A stretch of 64,000 bases of DNA, taken from the NCBI RefSeq assembly GCF_009727155.1, contig NZ_WNWM01000002.1, forward strand, positions 3,472,001 through 3,536,000, in the 5' to 3' direction. Shown in pieces: positions 31,422-39,563 of this stretch. The number at the start of each line of letters is the position of its first letter. Position 1 is the stretch's first letter. The notes beneath the pieces were generated by a model. It saw only the letters and a list, made by a program, of their open reading frames with translations, made no database searches and was not told the DNA's origin. The DNA comes from Pseudoduganella dura. GTDB lineage: Bacteria; Pseudomonadota; Gammaproteobacteria; Burkholderiales; Burkholderiaceae_D. Both the position numbers and the translations under genes were made by a program.

Positions 31422-31754
31422 GTGTTCATTTCCAACGCATATGCTCAAACCGCCGGCGCTGCCGACGCGGGCCTGATGGGCAACCTGTCTACGTTCGTGC
31501 CGCTGATCTTGATGTTCGTGGTCATGTATTTCCTGATGATCCGTCCACAGCAGAAGCGTGCCAAGGAACAGAAGGCCATGATGGACGCGCTTGCCAAGGG
31601 CGACGAAGTCGTGACCGTCGGCGGCATCCTGGGCCGTGTATCCCGGGTGACCGATGCCTACGTCACGGTGGAAGTGGCGCCGAACACGGAGATCGTGGTG
31701 CAGAAAGCCTCGGTCACGACCTTGCTGCCGAAAGGCACGCTGAAGGGTCTGTAA
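31422..31754 (+). CDS. yajC: Sec translocon accessory subunit YajC
   Basis: A 110-residue inner-membrane protein that associates with SecDF and SecYEG. It starts at GTG with TGGAGT upstream. One N-terminal helix (about residues 18-38, ending FLMIRPQQKRAKEQK) precedes a small cytoplasmic domain (VVTVGGILGRVSRV). Position upstream of secD is standard. Confidence 0.95.
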   Translation: MFISNAYAQTAGAADAGLMGNLSTFVPLILMFVVMYFLMIRPQQKRAKEQKAMMDALAKGDEVVTVGGILGRVSRVTDAYVTVEVAPNTEIVVQKASVTTLLPKGTLKGL

Positions 31755-31870
31755 GACCCCATGAAAGCGGGCGGCCATGACCGCCCGCTTCGTGCATTGG
31801 CCCAACCATTATTGATCCCGTTACTGGGTCAGGCAATGGTCCAACCATCGGTCCAACCAAGCTGAAGATT

Positions 31871-33730
31871 ATGAACCGCTATCCTGTCTGGAAATACATC
31901 GTCATTGTCGTCGTCGTGCTGTTGGGGGCACTGTACTCGGCACCCAATTACTTCGGCGAATCGCCCGCACTGCAGATCACCAGCGGCAAGTCGACCGTGA
32001 AGGTGGACAGTGCCATCGCCGGCCGCGTCGAGCAGCTGCTGAGCGAGGCGAAGCTGCCCCATACCGGCGTCGAGTTCGACACCGGCGCGAGTCACTCGGT
32101 ACGCGCCCGCTTCGGCGATACCGATACCCAGTTCAAGGCCAAGCTCGCCCTCGAGCGCGCCCTGAACGCGGATCCGGAAGACCCTACCTATATCGTCACC
32201 AACAACCTGCAGGCGAACACGCCGCAGTGGATGCAGAAGCTGGGCGCCAATCCGATGTTCCGGGGCCTCGACCTGCGCGGCGGCGTGCACTTCCTGATGC
32301 AGGTGGACACGAAGGCCGCGCTGAACAAGCGCATCCAGGGCTTCCAGGCGGCGATCCGCGGCGAACTGCGCGACAAGAACGTGCGCCACGCCGGCATCGA
32401 TCGTTCGGGCGACACCATCGTCGTGACGTTCCGCGACGACGCCACCCGCCAGGCCGCGCGCAAGGCGCTGGGCGAGATGAACGAACTGCAGTTCGCCGAC
32501 GGCACCAGCGGCGCCGACCTGACGCTGACCGCGTCGATGAAGCCGGCCGCGCTGAAGGCCACGCTCGATAACGGCGTCAAGCAGAACATCGCCACGCTGT
32601 CCAAGCGCGTCAACGAGCTGGGCGTGAGCGAACCGATCATCCAGCAGCAGGGCGCCGACCGCATCATCGTGCAGCTGCCGGGCGTGCAGGACGTGGCCCG
32701 TGCCAAGTCGATCATCGGCCGTACCGCCACGCTGGAAGTGCGCCTGGTTGACCAGACAGTTACCCGCGGTACCGAACTCTCCGCCGCGATCCCGTTCAAT
32801 TCCGAGCTGTTCACCGTGGGCAAGAACGTGCCGGTCGTGCTGAAAAAGGATGTCATCATCTCGGGCGACTACATCTCGTCTGCCACGGCCAGCTTCGATG
32901 AAAACCAGCAGCCGGCCGTGTCGATCGACCTGAACGGCGACGGCGGCCGCCGCATGCGCGAAGCCACCCGCGACAACGTGGGCAAGGGCATGGCCATCGT
33001 GCTGTTCGAGAAGGGCAAGCCGGAAGTGCTGTCGGTCGCCACCATCCAGGACGAACTGGGCAGCCGCTTCCGCATTACCGGCATGGGCAGCATCGAGAAC
33101 TCCACCGAACTGGCGCTGCTGCTGCGCGCCGGCGCGCTGTACGCGCCGATGCAGGTCATCGAGGAGCGCCTGATCGGCCCGCAGCTGGGTGCCGAAAACA
33201 TCACGAAGGGCTTCAACTCCACGCTGTACGGCTTTGCCGCGATCGCCGTGTTCATGATCATCTACTACATGGTGTTCGGCTTCTTCTCCGTGCTGGCGCT
33301 GGCCATCAACCTGCTGCTGCTGGTGGCGATCCTGTCGGTCATGCAGATCACGCTGACCTTGCCGGGTATCGCCGCGATCGCGCTGGCGCTGGGCATGGCG
33401 ATCGACGCGAACGTGCTGATCAACGAACGGGTACGCGAGGAACTGCGCTCCGGTGCGTCGCCGCAGGCCGCGATCTCGGCCGGCTTCGACCGCGCCTGGG
33501 CCACCATCTTCGACTCGAACGTGACCACGCTGATCGTGGCGCTGGCGCTGCTGGTGTTCGGTTCCGGCGCCATCCGCGGCTTCGCGATCGTGCACGCACT
33601 GGGTATCCTGACCTCGATGTTCTCCGCCGTCTTCGTGTCGCGCGGCGTGGTCAACCTGTGGTACGGCCGCAAGAAGAAACTGCAATCGCTGTCGATCGGT
33701 ACCGTCTGGGTACCGGGCCAGGCCAAGTAA
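31871..33730 (+). CDS. secD: Protein translocase subunit SecD
   Basis: Uses the proton gradient to pull exported proteins through the Sec channel from the periplasmic side; 619 residues. The first helix (about residues 8-28) is followed by the large periplasmic P1 domain starting GLDLRGGVHFLMQVD. Helices 2-6 contain the conserved ALGMAIDANVLINERVREEL motif, whose Asp is involved in proton transfer. The tail TVWVPGQAK is short. Its partner secF follows by 33 bp. Confidence 0.97.
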   Translation: MNRYPVWKYIVIVVVVLLGALYSAPNYFGESPALQITSGKSTVKVDSAIAGRVEQLLSEAKLPHTGVEFDTGASHSVRARFGDTDTQFKAKLALERALNADPEDPTYIVTNNLQANTPQWMQKLGANPMFRGLDLRGGVHFLMQVDTKAALNKRIQGFQAAIRGELRDKNVRHAGIDRSGDTIVVTFRDDATRQAARKALGEMNELQFADGTSGADLTLTASMKPAALKATLDNGVKQNIATLSKRVNELGVSEPIIQQQGADRIIVQLPGVQDVARAKSIIGRTATLEVRLVDQTVTRGTELSAAIPFNSELFTVGKNVPVVLKKDVIISGDYISSATASFDENQQPAVSIDLNGDGGRRMREATRDNVGKGMAIVLFEKGKPEVLSVATIQDELGSRFRITGMGSIENSTELALLLRAGALYAPMQVIEERLIGPQLGAENITKGFNSTLYGFAAIAVFMIIYYMVFGFFSVLALAINLLLLVAILSVMQITLTLPGIAAIALALGMAIDANVLINERVREELRSGASPQAAISAGFDRAWATIFDSNVTTLIVALALLVFGSGAIRGFAIVHALGILTSMFSAVFVSRGVVNLWYGRKKKLQSLSIGTVWVPGQAK

Positions 33731-33763
33731 CCGCCGAAGTAGCCATTCATATCAGAGGATTCC

Positions 33764-34813
33764 ATGGAATTTTTCCGCATTCACAGAGACATCCCGTTCA
33801 TGCGCTACGCGACGATCTTCAACGTCGTGTCGGCGTTGACGTTCGTGGCCGCCGTGTACTTCCTGGCCACCAAGGGCCTGCACCTGTCGATCGAGTTCAA
33901 GGGCGGCACCGTGGTCGAGGTGAAGTACCCGCACGCGGCCGACCTGGAACGGCTGCGCGGCACGCTGCGCGGCGCCGGCTTCGAGCATCCAGAGGCCAGC
34001 ACGTTCGGCACCGCGAGCGACGTGATGATCCGCCTGCCGATCACGCCGGGCGCCAGCTCGGATGCCACGTCGGCCCGCGCCTTCGAGGCGCTGTGCCGCG
34101 CCGAGCAGGGCACGGCCCGCGTCCTTGACCAAGCAACCGCGCAGGCAACCCCGGCGCAGGCGTCGCAGCAGGGCGATCACCACGCCCGCACCGCCTGCAT
34201 CGACAAGGCCGGCAAGGAAGTGATCTCGCTGCAGCGCGTCGAATTCGTCGGCCCGCAGGTGGGCGAGGAACTGGCGCAGAACGGCCTGAACGCGCTGATC
34301 ATGGTGGTGGTCGGCGTGATGTTCTACCTGGCCGTACGCTTCGAGTGGAAGTACGCGGTGGCGGCGATCATCGCCAACCTGCACGACGTGGTCATCATCA
34401 TGGGCTTCTTCGCGTTCTTCCAGTGGGAATTCTCGCTGACGGTGCTGGCGGCGATCCTGGCGGTGCTGGGTTACTCGGTCAACGAATCGGTGGTCATCTT
34501 CGACCGGATCCGCGAGAATTTCCGCAAGCAGCGCAAGATGACCGTGCACGAAGTGATCGACAACGCGATCACCAGCACGATGTCGCGCACGATCATCACC
34601 CACGGCTGCACGGAGATGATGGTGCTGTCGATGCTGTTCTTCGGCGGCCCCACGCTGCACTACTTCGCCGTCGCGCTGACGATCGGCATCCTGTTCGGCA
34701 TCTACTCGTCGGTGTTCGTCGCCGCCGCCGTCGCCATGAAGCTGGGCGTGAAGCGCGAAGACCTGATCAAGCCGGTCAAGGAAAAGGACGAGACCGACGG
34801 CGCCGTCGTCTGA
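33764..34813 (+). CDS. secF: Protein translocase subunit SecF
   Basis: Forms the SecDF complex. The 349-residue protein has six helices, the FKGGTVVEVKYP periplasmic entry and the VLGYSVNESVVIFDRIRENF proton-path motif. The periplasmic domain carries a Gln/Ala-rich stretch near residues 118-142 (VLDQATAQATPAQASQQ) that looks like a lineage-specific insertion. Last gene of the block, followed by a terminator. Confidence 0.96.
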   Translation: MEFFRIHRDIPFMRYATIFNVVSALTFVAAVYFLATKGLHLSIEFKGGTVVEVKYPHAADLERLRGTLRGAGFEHPEASTFGTASDVMIRLPITPGASSDATSARAFEALCRAEQGTARVLDQATAQATPAQASQQGDHHARTACIDKAGKEVISLQRVEFVGPQVGEELAQNGLNALIMVVVGVMFYLAVRFEWKYAVAAIIANLHDVVIIMGFFAFFQWEFSLTVLAAILAVLGYSVNESVVIFDRIRENFRKQRKMTVHEVIDNAITSTMSRTIITHGCTEMMVLSMLFFGGPTLHYFAVALTIGILFGIYSSVFVAAAVAMKLGVKREDLIKPVKEKDETDGAVV

Positions 34814-34828
34814 GCCGCTCCGCTCCCC

Positions 34829-34859
34829 GAAATGCCGCCTCTCCAGGCGGCATTTTTTT
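34829..34859 (+). terminator. Terminator after secF
   Basis: A perfect 9-bp stem (AATGCCGCC with GGCGGCATT) is followed by a seven-T run, 17 nt after the secF stop. Confidence 0.93.
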
Positions 34860-34875
34860 CGCCCCACAGCAATGT

Positions 34876-34914
34876 GTTGTAAAAAATCGGAAACTGTCCC
34901 CGATTTTTTACAAC
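34876..34914. repeat. Palindromic intergenic repeat
   Basis: A perfect 15-bp inverted repeat, GTTGTAAAAAATCGG and its complement, around the loop AAACTGTCC. It sits between the secF terminator and the convergent sensor kinase gene. T-runs on both strands are inside the stem rather than after it, so it is not a normal terminator. It is similar in design to the hairpins near 1827 and 52077. Confidence 0.7.
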
Positions 34915-34938
34915 GGATTTTGTGGTGATTTTGCTACG

Positions 34939-36297
34939 TCAGGCGGGAAGCAGGATGGTGGCGCGCAGGCCGCCGGTGGGACGGTTGGCGAGGGTGATGT
35001 TGCCGCCGTGGGCCTCGATGCACGAGCGGGCGATGGCGAGGCCGAGGCCCACGCCACCCAGTTCCGGCTGCCGCGACTGGTCGAGCCGGTAGAACGGCTT
35101 GAACACGTCGTCCAGCCGGGCGGCGGGAATGCCCGGGCCTTCGTCGTCGATCGTGATGCGGATGGCGTTGCGCGTGCCGTCCATCCGGGCGGGTGAGATG
35201 TCGATGCGCGCGCGGTGGCCGTAGCGCACGGCGTTGTCGATCAGGTTGGTCAGCGCGCGCCGGATCGCCAGCGGGCGGCAGCGGCAGGGCAGGGCGGGCG
35301 GCGTGCCGGCGGCGGCGAGCGCCACGCTCAATGCCACATCATGCCCCTGCGCCGCCAGGTCGGCCGCGATCTCGCCGGCCATCGCGCCCACGTCGATGCC
35401 GATCGTCGGTTCATCGCTGGCGTCGTCCTTCGAGAAGCGCAGCGTTTCCTCGATCATCGAGGCCATGTCGCGCAGCGTGCGCTGCATGCCGGTGCGCACT
35501 TCGTCGTCGTCGACGAGTTCGGCGCGCAGCCGCAGCGACGTCACCATCGAGCGCAAATCGTGGCTGATCGAGGCCAGCATCCGCTTGTGGTCTTCCAGGT
35601 AGCGCGTCAGCCGCGCCTGCATGATGTTGAACGACGCCGTCACCTCGCGCGCCTCGCGCGGGCCGGACAGCGGCAGCGGGGCGCCATACTCGCCACGGCT
35701 TACCCGCTCGGCGCCTTGCGACAGCGCCTTGATGGGGCGCACGATGCGCCGCACGAACACGATGCCGATCACCAGCACCGGCAACGTGCTGACCGGGATC
35801 GAGAAGCGCAGCGGCTTCCACCACCACTGGTTGTTGGCGAGCGGCCGCTGCGTGCTGTTGAACCAGCCGGCTTGCGGCAACCGCAACGAAACGGCCAGCT
35901 CGGGATCCGCGTCCTCGCCGGCGCGCGGCGCCAGCGATACACGCACCGCCTGCGCCGGCAGATGCAGCGCGCGTTGCAGCTGGGCCTGGAGCGAGCGCTC
36001 TTCGGCACCCATCGCGGCATCGGCGGCGCCGAGCGGCCCGATGCGGTGCCGCGACGTTTCGGTATCCAGCGCCGCCAGCATCGCGTTGCCGGACGTCGCA
36101 TCGCGCTGTACCAGCGCCAGCCGGTAAGCCGAGGTGACGTTCTCGATCACGTAGCGGCGCGACATCCGGTGCAGCGTATCGCCGCCGCCGCTGCCCGCGG
36201 TGGCCAGCAGCGCGATCAGGTGCGCCGCCAGCAGCCCGCCGAACAGCAGGCCGACCAGCTGGCCCGCCATCGTTCGCGGCAGCAGCCGCGCCAGCAT
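34939..36297 (-). CDS. Sensor histidine kinase of the iron locus
   Basis: A 452-residue inner-membrane kinase: helix 1 (about residues 10-30), a periplasmic sensor of about 140 residues, helix 2 (about 172-190), HAMP linker, dimerisation domain with His246, and an ATPase domain (N box ALTNLIDNAVRYG, G1 DEGPGIP, G2 GGVGLGLAIAR). The H box reads SHDLRSMVTS, so the Pro of the usual HDLRTPLT is lost. The ATG at the start of the membrane segment was chosen over upstream in-frame codons that overlap the regulator gene. It begins 5 nt after the response regulator stop. Position next to a FepA-like receptor suggests a PfeS-like siderophore sensor, which is inference. Confidence 0.85.
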   Translation of the reverse strand: MLARLLPRTMAGQLVGLLFGGLLAAHLIALLATAGSGGGDTLHRMSRRYVIENVTSAYRLALVQRDATSGNAMLAALDTETSRHRIGPLGAADAAMGAEERSLQAQLQRALHLPAQAVRVSLAPRAGEDADPELAVSLRLPQAGWFNSTQRPLANNQWWWKPLRFSIPVSTLPVLVIGIVFVRRIVRPIKALSQGAERVSRGEYGAPLPLSGPREAREVTASFNIMQARLTRYLEDHKRMLASISHDLRSMVTSLRLRAELVDDDEVRTGMQRTLRDMASMIEETLRFSKDDASDEPTIGIDVGAMAGEIAADLAAQGHDVALSVALAAAGTPPALPCRCRPLAIRRALTNLIDNAVRYGHRARIDISPARMDGTRNAIRITIDDEGPGIPAARLDDVFKPFYRLDQSRQPELGGVGLGLAIARSCIEAHGGNITLANRPTGGLRATILLPA

Positions 36298-36302
36298 CGG
36301 TC

Positions 36303-37070
36303 TCACGAAGCGGCCAGATGCGATGCCGCCAGCTGCGGCGTGGCCGGGCACGGCGTAACCGTTGCGGCGAACAGATAACCGTTGCCCCACACCGTCTTCA
36401 GCAGGCTGGGGCGGCGCGGATCGGTTTCCAGTTTCTTGCGCAGCCGGCTCACCTGGCTGTCGATGCTGCGGTCGAACGCCAGCGCGTCGCCGCCGCCGGT
36501 CAGGTCCATCAGCCGGTCGCGCGAGAGCACCGTGCCGGGATGGTCGACCAGCACGCGCAGCAGCCGATACTCGGCGCTGGACAGCGCTGCCGGCCGGCCG
36601 TCCGGATCGAACAGTTCATGCTTGCCGGTGTCGAGGAACCAGCCGTCGAATGCATAGCCGCCAGCGGGATTGACAGCTTTCGCGGCAGGCGCGGCAGGGC
36701 GGCGCCAGCGCCGCAGCACGGTGCGGATCCGCGCCACCAGTTCCGGCGGGTCGAAGGGTTTCACCACGTAATCGTCGGCGCCGCTGTTCAGGCCCGCCAC
36801 CTTGTCGGCGGAGGTGTGCATCGCGGTCAGCAGGATCACCGGCGTGTCGAGCGTGCGCGCCACTCGCCGGCACAGCGACAGGCCGTCTTCACCCGGCATC
36901 ATCACGTCCAGCACGATCAGGTCGAAGCGCTCCTTCAGCAGCAAGGCACTGGCCTGTGCGGCATCGACCGCGGTGGTCACTGCCAGTCCCTGCCGCCGCA
37001 GGTAGGCGGCCAGGGAACTGCGGATGTCGGGGTGGTCGTCGACGACGAGGATATGGTCGGCTGCTGTCAT
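36303..37070 (-). CDS. OmpR-family response regulator of the iron locus
   Basis: A 255-residue two-component regulator. The receiver domain (residues 1-120) has the acidic pair VVDDH, phospho-acceptor Asp in VLDVMMPGEDG, and Lys in VVKPFDPPEL. A winged-helix DNA-binding domain follows (AEYRLLRVLVDHPGTVLSRDRL ... RSIDSQVSRLRKKLE ... TVWGNGYLF). The start at MTAADHILVV is the family start. A Fur-like box lies 18 nt upstream. It would work with the kinase encoded 5 nt downstream. Confidence 0.9.
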   Translation of the reverse strand: MTAADHILVVDDHPDIRSSLAAYLRRQGLAVTTAVDAAQASALLLKERFDLIVLDVMMPGEDGLSLCRRVARTLDTPVILLTAMHTSADKVAGLNSGADDYVVKPFDPPELVARIRTVLRRWRRPAAPAAKAVNPAGGYAFDGWFLDTGKHELFDPDGRPAALSSAEYRLLRVLVDHPGTVLSRDRLMDLTGGGDALAFDRSIDSQVSRLRKKLETDPRRPSLLKTVWGNGYLFAATVTPCPATPQLAASHLAAS

Positions 37071-37087
37071 CGGGCTTTCTAGGAGAT

Positions 37088-37106
37088 GCGGATGATTCTC
37101 ATTTAC
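37088..37106 (-). promoter_or_regulatory. Fur-like box upstream of the response regulator
   Basis: On the minus strand GTAAATGAGAATCATCCGC matches the 19-bp Fur consensus at 13 positions by hand alignment. It lies directly upstream of the regulator gene, so iron repletion probably represses the two-component system. Confidence 0.5.
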
Positions 37107-37146
37107 AATCCATGATTGTAGCAGCGCCTCGCCACCGCCTGTGGGA

Positions 37147-37467
37147 TCAGGCCAGCATCCAGGCCATGGCGCCCAGCAGCGCCACCGTCGGCGCCGTCCA
37201 CCGCACCGGCCGGGGCGCATAGGTCATCTGCAGGCCGGTGGCGAGCGCAGCGAACGTAAGGAAGCCCAGCCAGGCCAGGATACCGACCGACGTGCCCCAG
37301 GCCGCGATCGCCGGTGCCAGCGACACCGCGAGCAGCACCCAGCCGCCCAGCCGCAGCGCCATGCCGGCGAACGGCCTGCCGGCCACCTGTTGCTGGTGCC
37401 GTTCCATCGACAGCGACACGGCCGCCATCGCCGCATAGCTCAGCGCAAACACGATCAATGCGTTCAT
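37147..37467 (-). CDS. DUF3325 membrane protein
   Basis: A 106-residue protein with about three helices. The start overlaps the stop of the PepSY gene by 4 bp (ATGA), so it is translationally coupled. DUF3325 proteins are found beside siderophore receptors and PepSY reductase-like proteins, and the same arrangement holds here. No catalytic residues are apparent. Last gene of the receptor-led operon. Confidence 0.82.
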   Translation of the reverse strand: MNALIVFALSYAAMAAVSLSMERHQQQVAGRPFAGMALRLGGWVLLAVSLAPAIAAWGTSVGILAWLGFLTFAALATGLQMTYAPRPVRWTAPTVALLGAMAWMLA

Positions 37468-39182
37468 GGCGTCACCTCCGTCAGTTCGGCCGGCGCGGCG
37501 CCCGGTGCTGCCTTGGCCAGGGGCCTGTCCTTGCGGATCAGGTGCCGCGCGATCCAGCCGAACAGCGCGGCGATCGCCAGCATCGCGAAGTCGAAGCCCA
37601 CGATGCCCGCCTGGCCCAGCGCGATGCTCCTGTCGAGGCCATGGCCGCCGGTCAGCGGGTTGAGCACCGGCAGCAGCACGAACATCACGGCCACCGCGAT
37701 GCACTGTTCCAGCCACGCGGCACGCGCCGGGCGCAGCGCCGCATGCACGAGCGCGGCCAGCCAGGCGAGGAAGAAGCCGTTGATTTCCCACGCGGCCCGT
37801 TCCGCCAGCTCCACCGGCAGCAGGCGGTTCAGCCAGAAGTAGGCGCCGGTCGCCAGCGCCAGGCCGGTGATGACGCCGGTATTGGTGACTTCCACCAGCC
37901 GGTGGCCGAACGGCGTGCGGCCCAGCTTCCTGCGCTCCGGCGCCCGCTTGACGACCCACAGCACGAGTCCCGTCGCCACCATTGCGGTGCCGACCACGCC
38001 GGACAGGAACAGCAGCCAGCGCACCGTCGGTCCGGCGAAGCGGCCCATGTGGGCGCTGGCGAACACGTTGCCGAACGCGCTGGCGGCCGATGGCGTCGGC
38101 AGCGGCGGGCGTTCCTTGATCTTGCCGGTGGCGGCATCGAAGACCAGCCGCGCGGAAGCGCCCCGCGTTGTCAGGCTGTCGCTGCCGTGCGCGCGCAGTT
38201 CGACCGTGGCGCCGGGCTTGTTCGGGCGGTTGACGGTGATGCGGCCCACTTCGTGGTTCGACCCGCCGTTTTTCCATTCGGTGCGCGCCTGCGCCAGCAT
38301 CGGCCCGATCGCCGCCGCCAGGTCGACGGCTTCGCCGCCGCCATCGCGCGAACGGCCGCCACGGCCTTCGCGGCCGCCTTCACGGCCTTCCCGTCCGCCG
38401 GCGTTGCGCTGCTCGCCCTGGCCTTGCCCCTGTCCTTGGCCGCCGGGCGCCATGCCGCGCCGCTCCATGTTGTAGGCCTGCGCATTGCCGTCATAGGCCG
38501 CGTCGGCACCCCACGGCATCAGCGTCGCCATCAGCAGCAGCAGGCCGGAGAACGTGATCATGATGTGGAACGGCAGCGCCAGCACGGCCGTTGCATTGTG
38601 TGCGTCCAGCCACGAGCGCTGGCCTTTCTTCGGCCGGAACGTGAAGAATTCCGCGAAGATCTTCTTGTGCGTGATGACGCCGCTGATGATCGCCACGAAC
38701 ATGAACATCGTGGCGATGCCCACGATCCAGCGCCCGGTGGTGCGGTCCATCGCATGCAGTTCGAAGTGGAAGCGGTACAGGAAACTGCCGCCCCGCGTCT
38801 CGCGCGTGTCGATTTTCTCGCCCGTGGCGGCATCGAGTTCGGCGCGCTTGGTGCCGGCACGGCCGGCCGGCGCATTCCTGTCGCGCCAGGTGGCGGAAAC
38901 GGTGGTCTGCCGTTCGTTCGGCAGTTCCAGCGTCCAGCTGTTCGCATCCGGCGCGAGTTTGCCCATGCCGGCCAGCGCCACCGCCGCGATCCGAGCGGCA
39001 TCCGCGGCGGGTACCGAAGCATGCAGCTCCGGCTTCATCCACAGGTTCACTTCGTCGAGGAAGTAGCTGAGCGTGCCGGTGAAGAACACGGCGTACAACA
39101 GCCAGCCCGGCACGATGCCGGTCCACGTGTGCAGCCATGACATCGACTGGCGGATGCCTTCCGGCTTGCTGTCGGGCCTCAT
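37464..39182 (-). CDS. PepSY-associated membrane protein (PiuB-like, iron uptake)
   Basis: A 572-residue inner-membrane protein of the PepSY_TM family, thought to help reduce or release iron from imported siderophores. Helix 1 carries MSWLHTWTGIVPGWLLYAVF. Further helices include FMFVAIISGVITHKKIF and HIMITFSGLLLL, whose His residues may bind haem. A periplasmic loop contains an unusual Gly/Gln/Arg/Glu-rich stretch (GQGQGQGEQRNAGG and on, encoded about 38330-38455). The start at MRPDSKPEG overlaps the DUF3649 stop by 4 bp, and its stop overlaps DUF3325. Confidence 0.85.
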   Translation of the reverse strand: MRPDSKPEGIRQSMSWLHTWTGIVPGWLLYAVFFTGTLSYFLDEVNLWMKPELHASVPAADAARIAAVALAGMGKLAPDANSWTLELPNERQTTVSATWRDRNAPAGRAGTKRAELDAATGEKIDTRETRGGSFLYRFHFELHAMDRTTGRWIVGIATMFMFVAIISGVITHKKIFAEFFTFRPKKGQRSWLDAHNATAVLALPFHIMITFSGLLLLMATLMPWGADAAYDGNAQAYNMERRGMAPGGQGQGQGQGEQRNAGGREGREGGREGRGGRSRDGGGEAVDLAAAIGPMLAQARTEWKNGGSNHEVGRITVNRPNKPGATVELRAHGSDSLTTRGASARLVFDAATGKIKERPPLPTPSAASAFGNVFASAHMGRFAGPTVRWLLFLSGVVGTAMVATGLVLWVVKRAPERRKLGRTPFGHRLVEVTNTGVITGLALATGAYFWLNRLLPVELAERAAWEINGFFLAWLAALVHAALRPARAAWLEQCIAVAVMFVLLPVLNPLTGGHGLDRSIALGQAGIVGFDFAMLAIAALFGWIARHLIRKDRPLAKAAPGAAPAELTEVTP

Positions 39183-39496
39183 GCCGCACCCCCTGCGCCG
39201 GCCCCGGCCAGCCAGGTGCCCGCCGCCAGCAGGGCGGCAGGCAGCACGATGCCGATCCACGCACGTTGCGTGGTGCCCGCCGCGAACACCCAGATCGCGG
39301 CGCACAGGTGCACCACGAACGACGACATGGTGGCGGTGGTCACGGCATCGACACGGGCCATGCCGGTCTTCTGCAGCCACAGGCTCATGCAGGCGGCCCA
39401 GGCGGCGGCCAGCAGGTAGCCGCCGAAGATCGCCGCCACGCTGCGCGATGCCACCAGCCAGCGGTAGGCGGCGGGCAGCGAAGTTTTCTTGCTCAC
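39179..39496 (-). CDS. DUF3649 membrane protein
   Basis: A 105-residue protein with about three helices, encoded between the TonB receptor and the PepSY protein. It starts at GTG, with AGAGGAAA 6-13 nt upstream. The SRSVAAIFGGYLLAAAWAACMSLWL segment is the conserved core of this iron-locus family. A 4-bp overlap couples it to the next gene. Likely an accessory of siderophore-iron handling. Confidence 0.82.
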   Translation of the reverse strand: MSKKTSLPAAYRWLVASRSVAAIFGGYLLAAAWAACMSLWLQKTGMARVDAVTTATMSSFVVHLCAAIWVFAAGTTQRAWIGIVLPAALLAAGTWLAGAGAGGAA

Positions 39497-39563
39497 GATA
39501 GTTTCCTCTCGACGAAACCGCCCGCGCACGGTCGGTACGCGGGCGGGCAGGGGCGATATGTTT

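Noticed and set aside
31764..31788. GCGGGCGG/CCGCCCGC hairpin after yajC as a terminator
   Set aside because: There is no T-run and secD belongs to the same operon; at most an mRNA processing element.
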